A stretch of DNA of 64,000 bases, from contig NZ_CP031416.1 of NCBI RefSeq assembly GCF_003367375.1, positions 186,001-250,000 on the forward strand. Reading direction: 5' to 3'. The translations under genes were made by a program, and so were the position numbers. Numbering within the stretch: the stretch's first letter is position 1; every line of letters begins with the position of its first letter. This stretch comes from Gallaecimonas mangrovi. GTDB lineage: Bacteria > Pseudomonadota > Gammaproteobacteria > Enterobacterales > Gallaecimonadaceae. This document shows positions 38,309 through 45,966 of this stretch, piece by piece. A model generated the notes under the pieces. The model had not been told where the DNA came from and made no database searches. It saw only the letters and a list, made by a program, of their open reading frames with translations.

Positions 38309-41300
38309 ATGAAAAGTCATCTTTTTGCCCGGCTAACGCCGTTGGCATTGGCCTTGCTCGCTGTCCAGGCTAATGCCGCAAGTAATGTAAGTGCCTACAC
38401 CAACCTTATTCAGCCCCAGGCCCTGCAAATTGACAACAAAGCCACTGCTACTTCAAAAGTGGCGGCCGGTAATGTGCAACTGGCTTCTAACCGTTACATC
38501 GTCGAGTTAGAAGACGCGCCGTTGGCGATGTACAACGGCTCTATCGCCAGCCTTAGCACCGCCCCAAAAGATGCTGCTGGCCGTATAGAAACCGCCTCGG
38601 TGCAAGCCAAAGCCTACTTGGCGCGCCTGCAGAGCCAGCAGCAAGTGGTGGCATCGGCGTTAACCCGCAAGTTCTCTGGCTTAACCGTGCAAAAGCACTT
38701 TGGCGTGCTGTTTAATGGTTTCGTGGTGGCAGGCAACAACCTCGACATGGCTGCCATAAAAGCGGTGTCTGGGGTAAAGCGGGTTTATCGCGACCGCCTC
38801 ATGAAAGCCACCGCCAGCAGTGAATTTGATAAACCCCTTGAGCTGATTAATGCCCCGGCCCAGTGGCAAGCGTTGGGGGGTTCCAGCAAGGCCGGGCAGG
38901 GGGTACGCGTTGCAGTCATCGACAGTGGTATTCGCCCTGAAAACCCCATGTTCGACGACACCGGCTTTACCGCCCCAAGCAACCTGCCAAGCGACGACTA
39001 TTGCCACACTACCGACAGCAGTTTTTGTAATAACAAACTGATTGTGGCTCGTTATTACGACGCACCGAGTGATGCCTCAAGCTCAGAATATAGCTCGCCA
39101 AAAGGCTACAACAGCCATGGCTCCCACGTGGCCGGTATCGCCGTTGGCGACCCGGTTGCGGTAACTACCAGCGCCGGTGAAAGCATTAATATTTCTGGCG
39201 TAGCGCCGGGCGCGTATTTAATGGTGTACAAAGCGCTTTATCAGGCCGGTGACAGTGCTTATGGCAGTAGTGCCAGTTTGTTGTCTGCGCTCGAAGATGC
39301 CGTAAACGACGGCGCCGATGTAATTAATAACTCCTGGGGTGGCGGCGCGGGTATGGACCCGGCTTTATCGCCTTATCCGGATGTCTATGCGGCGGCAGAA
39401 CAAGCGGGTGTTGTCATGGTTTCGGCGGCCGGTAACGACGGCGCTGCTGACAGCACCATCGGTTGCCCGGCATGTTCCGAAGCCGGTATTGCGGTTGCCA
39501 ATACCCAAACCGGCCGTTACCTCAACACCAATACCTTAACCGTTGATGGCAGCGATTACGTGGCCTTTGGTGGCGGAACCAGCACCACTGATCTGTCGAG
39601 CTTTAGCAGCAGCGAACTAAGCGGCACCCTGGTCTCTGCCGCCACCGTTGATGCCAGCAATATTGACGCCTGTGCAGCTTTTCCGGCCGATGCCTTCGAT
39701 GGCAATATGGCGCTGGTAACAGTTGGCAGCAGCTGTAGCTTTGCCACCAAGGTCACTAACCTTGAGGCCGCCGGCGCTGTGGGCATGATCATGTATCGCA
39801 CCGACGATGAAGTCCCGTATAACCCGTTGGTTAGCGGCGCAACCATTCCGGTGGCGATGATCGATAGCAGCGACGGCAATACCTTAACCTCACTGCTGGC
39901 AAGCGGCGGTTTAGCGGTCAGCCTTGATGCAAATTATCAAACTGGCGTGTTATCGCAGTGGACCGACTCGGTAAACGGCAGTTCTTCCCGTGGCCCTAAT
40001 GGCAACGGCGATGTGCTAAAGCCCGATTTAGCCGCCCCCGGCACCGACATTATTTCGGCAGGTTCTCCGGATACCACTGCCGAGTTCACGGTGATGACCG
40101 GCACCTCAATGGCAAGCCCCGCTGTGGCCGGTGCCGTGGCGGTACTCAAAGGTGCGCACAGTGGTTGGACACCTAAACAAATCAAAGCGGCTTTAACCAC
40201 CACCGCTACTACGGCGATAACCGATTGGGACGGCAAAACCCAGGCCACGCCTTTTGCCATGGGCGCGGGGCGCATTGACCTGCAAACGGCTTCCAGTGCC
40301 GGCCTTGGTGTGGCACCGGTTTCCCTAGCCAGCAGCAACTGTGTAATAAGCTGCAGCTTTAACGTCAATGCCTCTAACCTTGGCAGCGCTGCCAGCAGTT
40401 GGACCGGCACCCTTAGCTTTGACGACAGCAGCGTAACTGGCACCTTAAACACCGGCAACAGCGATAACAGTGCCTTACTGGCGTTAAGCAGTGCCAGTGC
40501 CACCAAGTCTTTTAGCGTTACCGTTGATACCAGCCTTGCCAGTAAAGATAAGTGGTACTTTGGCACCTTGGTTTTTAAAGATAGCAGTGGCACCTACCCT
40601 GATGCGCACCTGCCGATCGCCGTATACGCCGGCAGTCAGTCGGAAGGCCGTATTCTGGCAGTATCCAGCACCGGTGCTGACGACGCGCTTGGCCTGGGCG
40701 ACAGTGCTACCTTGCAGGTGCAATACAGCAACCGCGAACAGCTCAACACCACCAGCTTAACTATCAACATTCCACAAGGGTTAACCCTGGATGGCACGCC
40801 CCAGGCCAGCACCACCGGCACCACGGCGTCGTACAGCTATAACGACCTTAGCCATGTTATTGCCATAACCGGCATCTTGGACCACGCCAGTGCCAGCTTT
40901 AGCGATGCCACCGCCGCCCTTAGTCCCTTTGCCAGCCTGGGTAGTTACGGTGCCAGCGGTGTTAGCTGCGACAGCAGCACGGCAGACTGTGACGAAAACA
41001 ATTTAAGCATCACCGTACCCAGTGATAGCAATATCGAATTTATGGGAAAAACCGTCACCAGCATGAGCGTAGACTTCAACGGCTTCTTGCGTATCAATGG
41101 TGCCAGCTTAGCGGCCGATATCTATGCCGCCAGCTTACCCAGCGACTATGTCAGTGGTGCCGTTATTGCTCCGTTTTGGACAGACCTGGCCATGACCAGC
41201 GACAGCCGGCTTTATGCAGGTACCCTGACCAAAGACGGCGATAACTATCTGGTGGTGGAATGGTCCAAATTTGCCCTGGCCAGTGACACCAGCAAAACCT

Positions 41301-42037
41301 ATAGCTTCCAGGTGCTGTTTTTGGAAAACAGCGACAAGGTGTACATCCATTATCTGGATATGAGCAGCTTGCCAACGAACCTGACCGCCGGTGCCCAAGA
41401 CGCCTCGGGTTATACCGGCGCCAGCCTGTATAACTACGGCTCTGGCTCCGCGCCAAGCAGTAACATTGGTTTTAGCCTGGGCTACCAAGCGCCGGATACC
41501 CTCAGCATGAATGCTGATTTAGCGCCAGCACCCCGTACGCTGGGTATAGAGCTCAATGCCAACGCCAGTGCCAGCCTGGCACTGACAAAAGGCTTGGTTA
41601 CCGGCAAGCTGCCCATTACGGTTACCAGCAACAGTATTGGTGCCAGTGCCAAAGCGGCCAGCTTGTGGCAAGTGGCCGACACGGCTCTGGCTACCAGTAA
41701 TTCAGTGACGATAAGCACCGCGCCCAGCCACGGTACGGTTGCTGTTGCCAGCGATGGCACCGCTACCTACACCCCAGAGACGGATTTTACCGGCAGCGAC
41801 AGTTTCGGTTACACCTTAACCGACAGCGCCGGTGCTACTTCTTTGGAAGGTTTGGTAACCGTAACCGTTGATGCTGTCAGTGGTGGCGGTGATACCGACA
41901 CCAGCGATAACGACGCATCTAACAATGATGACGCCAACACCGACCAGGGTGGTGGCGGCGGTGCCTTTGGCATCCTCACGCTGTTAATGTTGCCCCTGGC
42001 CTGGCAGCGTCGCCGCAGCTTGCGCGCACGCCAATAA
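38309..42037 (+). CDS. secreted subtilisin-like protease 3 with PA, NIDO-like domains and GlyGly-CTERM tail
   Basis: This 1242-residue third paralogue has ATG with TGAGGA upstream and signal peptide LTPLALALLAVQANA. Asp205 (VAVIDSGIRPEN), His273 and Ser600 form the triad, but the motifs differ: the His box reads NSHGSHVAGI and the Ser box MTGTSMASPAVAGA (Ala for the His after Pro in the other two). A PA insertion, beta-sandwiches, the NIDO-like region (SVDFNGFLRINGASL) and a cadherin-like repeat (YTPETDFTGSDSFGYTLTD) are present. It ends in an Asp/Asn-rich linker, then GGGGGAFGILTLLMLPLAW and a basic tail, again a GlyGly-CTERM-like signal. It is the most diverged of the three by eye. Confidence 0.93.
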   Translation: MKSHLFARLTPLALALLAVQANAASNVSAYTNLIQPQALQIDNKATATSKVAAGNVQLASNRYIVELEDAPLAMYNGSIASLSTAPKDAAGRIETASVQAKAYLARLQSQQQVVASALTRKFSGLTVQKHFGVLFNGFVVAGNNLDMAAIKAVSGVKRVYRDRLMKATASSEFDKPLELINAPAQWQALGGSSKAGQGVRVAVIDSGIRPENPMFDDTGFTAPSNLPSDDYCHTTDSSFCNNKLIVARYYDAPSDASSSEYSSPKGYNSHGSHVAGIAVGDPVAVTTSAGESINISGVAPGAYLMVYKALYQAGDSAYGSSASLLSALEDAVNDGADVINNSWGGGAGMDPALSPYPDVYAAAEQAGVVMVSAAGNDGAADSTIGCPACSEAGIAVANTQTGRYLNTNTLTVDGSDYVAFGGGTSTTDLSSFSSSELSGTLVSAATVDASNIDACAAFPADAFDGNMALVTVGSSCSFATKVTNLEAAGAVGMIMYRTDDEVPYNPLVSGATIPVAMIDSSDGNTLTSLLASGGLAVSLDANYQTGVLSQWTDSVNGSSSRGPNGNGDVLKPDLAAPGTDIISAGSPDTTAEFTVMTGTSMASPAVAGAVAVLKGAHSGWTPKQIKAALTTTATTAITDWDGKTQATPFAMGAGRIDLQTASSAGLGVAPVSLASSNCVISCSFNVNASNLGSAASSWTGTLSFDDSSVTGTLNTGNSDNSALLALSSASATKSFSVTVDTSLASKDKWYFGTLVFKDSSGTYPDAHLPIAVYAGSQSEGRILAVSSTGADDALGLGDSATLQVQYSNREQLNTTSLTINIPQGLTLDGTPQASTTGTTASYSYNDLSHVIAITGILDHASASFSDATAALSPFASLGSYGASGVSCDSSTADCDENNLSITVPSDSNIEFMGKTVTSMSVDFNGFLRINGASLAADIYAASLPSDYVSGAVIAPFWTDLAMTSDSRLYAGTLTKDGDNYLVVEWSKFALASDTSKTYSFQVLFLENSDKVYIHYLDMSSLPTNLTAGAQDASGYTGASLYNYGSGSAPSSNIGFSLGYQAPDTLSMNADLAPAPRTLGIELNANASASLALTKGLVTGKLPITVTSNSIGASAKAASLWQVADTALATSNSVTISTAPSHGTVAVASDGTATYTPETDFTGSDSFGYTLTDSAGATSLEGLVTVTVDAVSGGGDTDTSDNDASNNDDANTDQGGGGGAFGILTLLMLPLAWQRRRSLRARQ

Positions 42038-42042
42038 GCGAT

Positions 42043-42071
42043 AAAAAGCCCCGCAATGCGGGGCTTTTTAT
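42043..42071 (+). terminator. rho-independent terminator of protease 3
   Basis: An AAAAGCCCCGC/GCGGGGCTTTT stem with a 4-base loop, 5 bases after the stop. Its core is identical to the hairpin at 44362-44393 on the far side of the low-GC island. Confidence 0.85.
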
Positions 42072-42230
42072 AAACAACGTCGTATGTACTTTTAAAGCCA
42101 ACCATTTAAGGCTTTGCAGACAACAGTCTTGGGGCCTTAAGTCAGCCCGACAAGGATACGAAAGCGGTAAGTGAAGGTATTGATAAACAAAAGTGTCTGA
42201 GATGAGTAACCAATATACGGAGACCAGTCC

Positions 42231-43067
42231 ATGATAAAGCGTCATGTTGTTTATAAAAAAGAATTAGCCCTAGATAATTTGAATAAATTTGAAGGGCGTT
42301 TGAATGGGGAGGGGCTTGTTTCTAATATTAGAGACAATAATGGCGGGGATATTATGGGGCTGTATGTTAGCGAATCCCTCAGCGCTTTTTGTTACTCAAT
42401 TATGGCCGATGAGAATCCTAAAAGTACTCTCCGTTATTTAACTGTCGCTAAAGAGTTTGGCGTAGCTCACTTTGATATGTTGGTGCGGCAGGGTGAAAAA
42501 TTCACCGCTACTATCAATAACGAGGTTTATGATTTTACTGGCCGCAGAAAAGGTGATTACACCGACACCAACGCCTGGTGCAGAGTGTATTTTTCCGCGA
42601 TTTTATTACGTGACATGGATGCTATAGAGCGTCTGCAAAAGGTGATGCCAGAACATTTTGCTGTGTCCAACATTCGTAACGACCCTTTCGATTTGGCGTT
42701 GGTCGCTGTGTTAAAGGGGATGTTCCAGCAGGGCAAAGATATGGGAGCCTTGTTGGAAGTCGCATTAAAGGCAGAAGTACAGGGCGAGAAGAAGAGGGTG
42801 AAATATGTGAATCACATTTTACTGCCCCTGCTGCCGATCATCCGCTGTATTTCTTCCAGCAATGCCGAAACCGAGTTCAACGATTTATTGAAAGAGGCCG
42901 TGTTAAAGCACCAAAAGTACTGGAATGGTGACAAATACAACAAGACTGGTTGGGTATCACTCCCCCTGACTGCGTTGGCAGCTGTTGCCAAGGTGCGTAA
43001 CGGTTACCAAATGAATTTTGAAACTGACTATATTCCCCAGTGGCTTGTTGACGGAAGAAAAGAATAA
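42231..43067 (+). CDS. Imm49-family immunity-like protein
   Basis: This 278-residue soluble protein has no signal peptide. The start MIKRHVVYKKELA, the middle block TNAWCRVYFSAILLRDMDAI and the later DPFDLALVAVLKG resemble what I know of the immunity protein 49 family of polymorphic toxin systems; this is recognition by memory, not a search. Base use is AT-richer than the neighbouring housekeeping genes, suggesting transfer. No toxin gene is next to it, so it appears to be an orphan immunity gene; the three upstream proteases are not obviously toxins. It sits between the terminator of protease 3 and transposase remnants. Weak Shine-Dalgarno (CGGAGACC) at 42218-42225. Confidence 0.6.
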   Translation: MIKRHVVYKKELALDNLNKFEGRLNGEGLVSNIRDNNGGDIMGLYVSESLSAFCYSIMADENPKSTLRYLTVAKEFGVAHFDMLVRQGEKFTATINNEVYDFTGRRKGDYTDTNAWCRVYFSAILLRDMDAIERLQKVMPEHFAVSNIRNDPFDLALVAVLKGMFQQGKDMGALLEVALKAEVQGEKKRVKYVNHILLPLLPIIRCISSSNAETEFNDLLKEAVLKHQKYWNGDKYNKTGWVSLPLTALAAVAKVRNGYQMNFETDYIPQWLVDGRKE

Positions 43068-43092
43068 TATCTATGGCAACAGGGCACTAAAT

Positions 43093-43120
43093 ATAAAAGG
43101 AAATTCACCTTCTGAATAAT
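43093..43120. repeat. degenerate copy of a short repeat (REP/IS200-like element end)
   Basis: This 28-base stretch matches the repeat at 44224-44251 at 22 of 28 positions, including the shared CTTCTGA core. It lies next to the transposase remnant, which suggests an element end. Confidence 0.5.
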
Positions 43121-43125
43121 GGCAA

Positions 43126-43206
43126 TCACCGTCTGCGGCGTATTAGCCGCTCCACCACCCAAGCCTTGCGGTGGCTGTAGTTTTGCCCGAAGTTTTTATC
43201 TATAGA
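43126..43206 (-). pseudogene. remnant of a REP-associated (Y1/RAYT-type) transposase
   Basis: On the minus strand, 26 codons read SIDKNFGQNYSHRKAWVVER followed by LIRRRR and a stop. The block DK-x-GQNYSHR-x-AWV-x-RL is typical of the N-terminal region of the REP-associated tyrosine (Y1) transposases, just before the part that would carry the catalytic HxH motif. The rest is missing, so this is a deletion remnant. A small hairpin GCGGC/GCCGC at 43135-43150 follows directly, as near REP-like sequences. Recognition is by memory, without a search. Confidence 0.5.
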
Positions 43207-43304
43207 GGGTTATTTAAGGCTAGTTTTCGCACGGCAAATTCGCCATGATTGGATGGGTGTCCTTTTTCTTTTACTTTTTCTTTTCTAATGGTGTGGAGGC
43301 CTTG

Positions 43305-43709
43305 ATGAGTACATCTTATTTTTTGGTTTGCATGGATTGCAAAACTGGGGTTTTATTAGGTAAAACAGTTTCGTTGGGAAAGTATATTGGGTGCCTTGAT
43401 AATATTTATGGCTTTAGTCATTTCAGCGCAAGAGTTAATGGTGAATGGGTTTTCGAAGAGGAAAATATTCTGAACATCCAACAGTTTTTTGTTATCCACC
43501 GGGGACACGAGCTTCGAGTCCTGCCTGATACGGTTGAAAAATATGTTGAAAATTCTAGTTTCCCACACTCTTGGCCAAGTGAAGATAACGATGTAGATGA
43601 AAGATTTGATCGAGTTAAATTTTTTGAAGTCAATGTCAGTAATATTGATCCTAAAAAAGAGACGGAAGATTTACCAATAGATTTAATCAATAAAATTAAG
43701 CGTTTTTGA
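43305..43709 (+). CDS. AT-rich gene of unknown function, possible immunity-type protein
   Basis: This 134-residue protein starts at the ATG preceded by GGAGG 5 bases upstream; the longer open frame (from 43245) would add an unlikely hydrophobic leader. It has no signal peptide or membrane helix. It is rich in Asp, Val and Lys with aromatic patches (YFLVCMDCKTGVLLG, FFVIHRGHELRVLPD). Composition is far AT-richer than the genome backbone, in line with recent acquisition. Together with the next gene it forms a two-gene cassette between related short repeats. Small acidic proteins with this setting are often immunity proteins, but I recognise no family. Confidence 0.6.
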   Translation: MSTSYFLVCMDCKTGVLLGKTVSLGKYIGCLDNIYGFSHFSARVNGEWVFEEENILNIQQFFVIHRGHELRVLPDTVEKYVENSSFPHSWPSEDNDVDERFDRVKFFEVNVSNIDPKKETEDLPIDLINKIKRF

Positions 43710-43737
43710 GTGGTCAAGCATCAAAAGGAGATCACTG

Positions 43738-44118
43738 ATGAAAATGAATTGGTTAAATGATTTAGAGAATGCTTTTGATAGGAGTGGTATAGCTTACGGT
43801 GATCTTTTTTACGTGCTTGAAGCGGCAATGACGGCAGATGTTATTAAGTTTCCAGATATTATAAAAGACGCATCTAACGGAATAGGTGTTTACGCGAGGG
43901 AAGGACTCTCTTATTCGTTGGGTCAAGATTGGGACGAACCTCAAAACTTTGATAAAGTTATTTGTTTTATTGGTGATATTGAAAGTAGCAGTTTATCAAT
44001 TGACAGCTATATCGCATTAATGGAGACTGCAGTTAACGTTTATTTGTCTAACTTTCCTGACGGAAAAGATAGGGTCATGAATTCTCTTATAAGATTGAAA
44101 AATAGATATCTTGTATAA
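43738..44118 (+). CDS. AT-rich gene of unknown function, possible CdiI-like immunity protein
   Basis: This 126-residue acidic, helix-rich cytoplasmic protein starts at ATG with AAAAGGAG about 7 bases upstream. The opening MNWLNDLENAFDRSGIAYGD and the AAMTADVIKFPDI block are reminiscent of immunity proteins of contact-dependent toxins, without a firm family match. It is 28 bases after the preceding gene on the same strand, so the two are probably co-transcribed. Its base composition is strongly AT-rich, and it is followed by tandem GAATAAAGGGGAC repeats, which suggests a mobile cassette. No toxin is present in the window. Confidence 0.6.
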   Translation: MKMNWLNDLENAFDRSGIAYGDLFYVLEAAMTADVIKFPDIIKDASNGIGVYAREGLSYSLGQDWDEPQNFDKVICFIGDIESSSLSIDSYIALMETAVNVYLSNFPDGKDRVMNSLIRLKNRYLV

Positions 44119-44128
44119 GAAAAATTCG

Positions 44129-44166
44129 AATAAAGGGGACGAATAAAGGGGACATCCATCTTCTGA
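44129..44166. repeat. tandem GAATAAAGGGGAC repeat and element-end copy
   Basis: GAATAAAGGGGAC occurs twice back to back (44128-44140 and 44141-44153), and the second copy runs on into ATCCATCTTCTGA. The same AATAAAGG-ACATCCATCTTCTGA unit recurs at 44224-44246. These end-like sequences resemble flanks of REP-associated transposase elements. Confidence 0.6.
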
Positions 44167-44223
44167 ATCCCTGAGAAGGGAACACTATATACAGCCAAAA
44201 CTGACGCTGGAACTAGAGTAAGA

Positions 44224-44251
44224 AATAAAGGACATCCATCTTCTGAGTAAT
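44224..44251. repeat. second copy of the AATAAAGGACATCCATCTTCTGA repeat
   Basis: It matches the 44142-44166 unit apart from two missing G residues in the G-run. It lies in the same orientation, 82 bases further on. No gene lies between or after the copies up to the hslO terminator. Confidence 0.6.
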
Positions 44252-44361
44252 AAAGATCCAGTTTTCGTATTTACATCGACAGTGCTGTATTCGCCAGCCT
44301 TTTAGGGTGTTTGCTTTGTTCTGGTGCCGACTTTTTGCTAACGAAAAGCTGACTTGTTCCG

Positions 44362-44393
44362 AAAAAAAGCCCCGCAATGCGGGGCTTTTTTTG
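44362..44393 (-). terminator. rho-independent terminator of hslO
   Basis: An AAAAGCCCCGC/GCGGGGCTTTT stem with a 4-base loop lies beyond the hslO stop; the T-run on the minus strand has seven residues. It is bidirectional. The core is the same as the terminator of protease 3 at 42043-42071. Confidence 0.85.
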
Positions 44394-44406
44394 TGAGGGC
44401 AGCGGC

Positions 44407-45270
44407 TTACTGGGTACTTTGTGGGCCTGCTTTGGCGCCGGCAAAAAGGCCGGTTATATCTACAGCATCAAACTGGTATTGCTTGCCACAGTATTCGCAG
44501 TCCATGTCGACTTTGCCGTTGTGCTCGGCAACCAGCTTTTGTACTTCGTTTTCACCAAGGGAGATCAGGGCGTTTTCGCAGCGTTCCCGTGAGCAGGTGC
44601 ATTTAAAGCTCACCTGCTGAGGCTCAAATAGCCGTACCTGTTCTTGGTGAAAGAGCCGGTGCAGCACTTCTTCTGCGCTTAGCGCATAAAGTTCTTCGGC
44701 CTTAATGGTGTCGGTGAGGGTGGTGAGGTGCTCAAAGTCGTCGGCGCTGTTGTCGGCGGCCGGTAGCACTTGCAGCATCATGCCCGCTGCCTGCTGGCCT
44801 TCGGCAAACAGCCACAACCGGGTTGGCAACTGCTCTGAGTTGGCAAAGTAGCCTTCCAGCACTTCGGCCAGGGTGTCGCCTTCCAGGCCCACAACCCCTT
44901 GATAGCGCTCGCCTTCATTGGGGGTAATGGTGATCACCAAATAGCCTTTACCAACCATGGCGCTAAGGGGGCCGTCGGGTACCTCGCCCTGGTAACGGGC
45001 AACACCGCGCAGCACTTGCTGGTGGGTGCCATTGATCACCGCCAGGTTTAAGGGGCCGTCGCCTTGCAGTTGCACGGCAATTTCACCTTCAAACTTTAAG
45101 GTGGCGGTGAGCAGGCTGGTGGCGGCCATTAACTGGCCTAACAGTTTTTGTACCTGTGGAGGGTAATTATGGTGGGCCACAATCTCGCTGAAACTGTTGT
45201 CGAGCTGGACCAATTCGCCCCTTACCTGGGCGTTTTCAAATAGAAAGCGATGCAGCTGGTCTTGGGCCAT
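44407..45270 (-). CDS. hslO: Hsp33 redox-regulated holdase chaperone
   Basis: Hsp33 protects unfolding proteins during oxidative stress; its zinc centre opens on oxidation. The 287-residue protein has the N-terminal substrate-binding domain ([21 protein letters not shown] about residue 55) and the C-terminal zinc site, with CxC in [10 protein letters not shown] near residue 234 and CxxC in DCEYCGKQY near residue 265. CAGGAG lies 9 bases before the ATG. It follows hslR by 6 bases, the conserved heat-shock pair. Confidence 0.96.
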   Translation of the reverse strand: MAQDQLHRFLFENAQVRGELVQLDNSFSEIVAHHNYPPQVQKLLGQLMAATSLLTATLKFEGEIAVQLQGDGPLNLAVINGTHQQVLRGVARYQGEVPDGPLSAMVGKGYLVITITPNEGERYQGVVGLEGDTLAEVLEGYFANSEQLPTRLWLFAEGQQAAGMMLQVLPAADNSADDFEHLTTLTDTIKAEELYALSAEEVLHRLFHQEQVRLFEPQQVSFKCTCSRERCENALISLGENEVQKLVAEHNGKVDMDCEYCGKQYQFDAVDITGLFAGAKAGPQSTQ

Positions 45271-45276
45271 GGCCGG

Positions 45277-45675
45277 TTACTCCTGATGCTTGAAATCTCT
45301 TAGTTGCCGGCGCTGTTTTTTGTCCGGTTTACTGTCGGGGTGCGGATTGTACAGGGCATTGAGCTTTCGTGCCTCGGCATTTTTGGCTCTTTTTTGCGCG
45401 CTTTGTTCGGTTTCGGTGTAGAGGGTTTGTGCCACTGTTGCAGGCCCGCGCTGCTCACTCAGCACCTCAATAATGACTTCCTTTTCATCGTGGCCGACCA
45501 ACAGCCGCACCTTGGCGCCCACTTCCACTATTTTTGCGGCTTTTACCCGGTTGCCGTTGTAATGCACCTTACCGCCTTCTACCTGGGCGCGGGCAAGGGA
45601 TCGGGTCTTGTAAAAACGGGCAGCCCAGAGCCATTTGTCCAGGCGAACTTTTTGGTCACTTTGCTTGTCTTTCAT
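45277..45675 (-). CDS. hslR: Hsp15 ribosome-associated heat shock protein
   Basis: Hsp15 is an S4-domain protein that rescues stalled 50S subunits carrying a nascent chain. The 132-residue protein starts with the S4 RNA-binding fold (VRLDKWLWAARFYKTRSLAR, GGKVHYNGNRVKAAKIVEVG) and ends in a Lys/Arg/Gln-rich tail. Start at the inner ATG (MKDKQSDQK) with AAGG 6 bases upstream; an in-frame GTG at 45681 is less likely. It is the first gene of the hslR-hslO pair. Confidence 0.93.
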   Translation of the reverse strand: MKDKQSDQKVRLDKWLWAARFYKTRSLARAQVEGGKVHYNGNRVKAAKIVEVGAKVRLLVGHDEKEVIIEVLSEQRGPATVAQTLYTETEQSAQKRAKNAEARKLNALYNPHPDSKPDKKQRRQLRDFKHQE

Positions 45676-45966
45676 AGGCACCTTTGGTTGCTGGTGCCAT
45701 TATGGCCAAGATAGGGCATGAATGCAGCCAGGCATTTGCCACTGAAACGGTCCGTTCGCGCCCTTGCAACGGGCGATTCATCTTGTGATCGTACCCTTGG
45801 CAACGCACTGACTTTCGTTGCATTTGTGTTGCCCATGGTTTTTACTAGCAGGTTGCAGCCAGAGTCATATTAGAAACAGATTAATACATTAAGATGTGTT
45901 TCACTTTTTAAGGGGTTACGCAGCTTCCATCAGGGACGGAACATGACTTGGGGGGCTGTCTAGATA

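Noticed and set aside
38092-38310. Antisense frame of 72 residues in front of protease 3
   Set aside because: It overlaps the start of protease 3, lacks a translation signal and shows no recognisable motif.
45676-45966. Promoter candidates between hslR and gspC (TTGCAG and AT-rich stretches)
   Set aside because: A promoter must exist here, but no -35/-10 pair with 16-18 base spacing is convincing enough to report.
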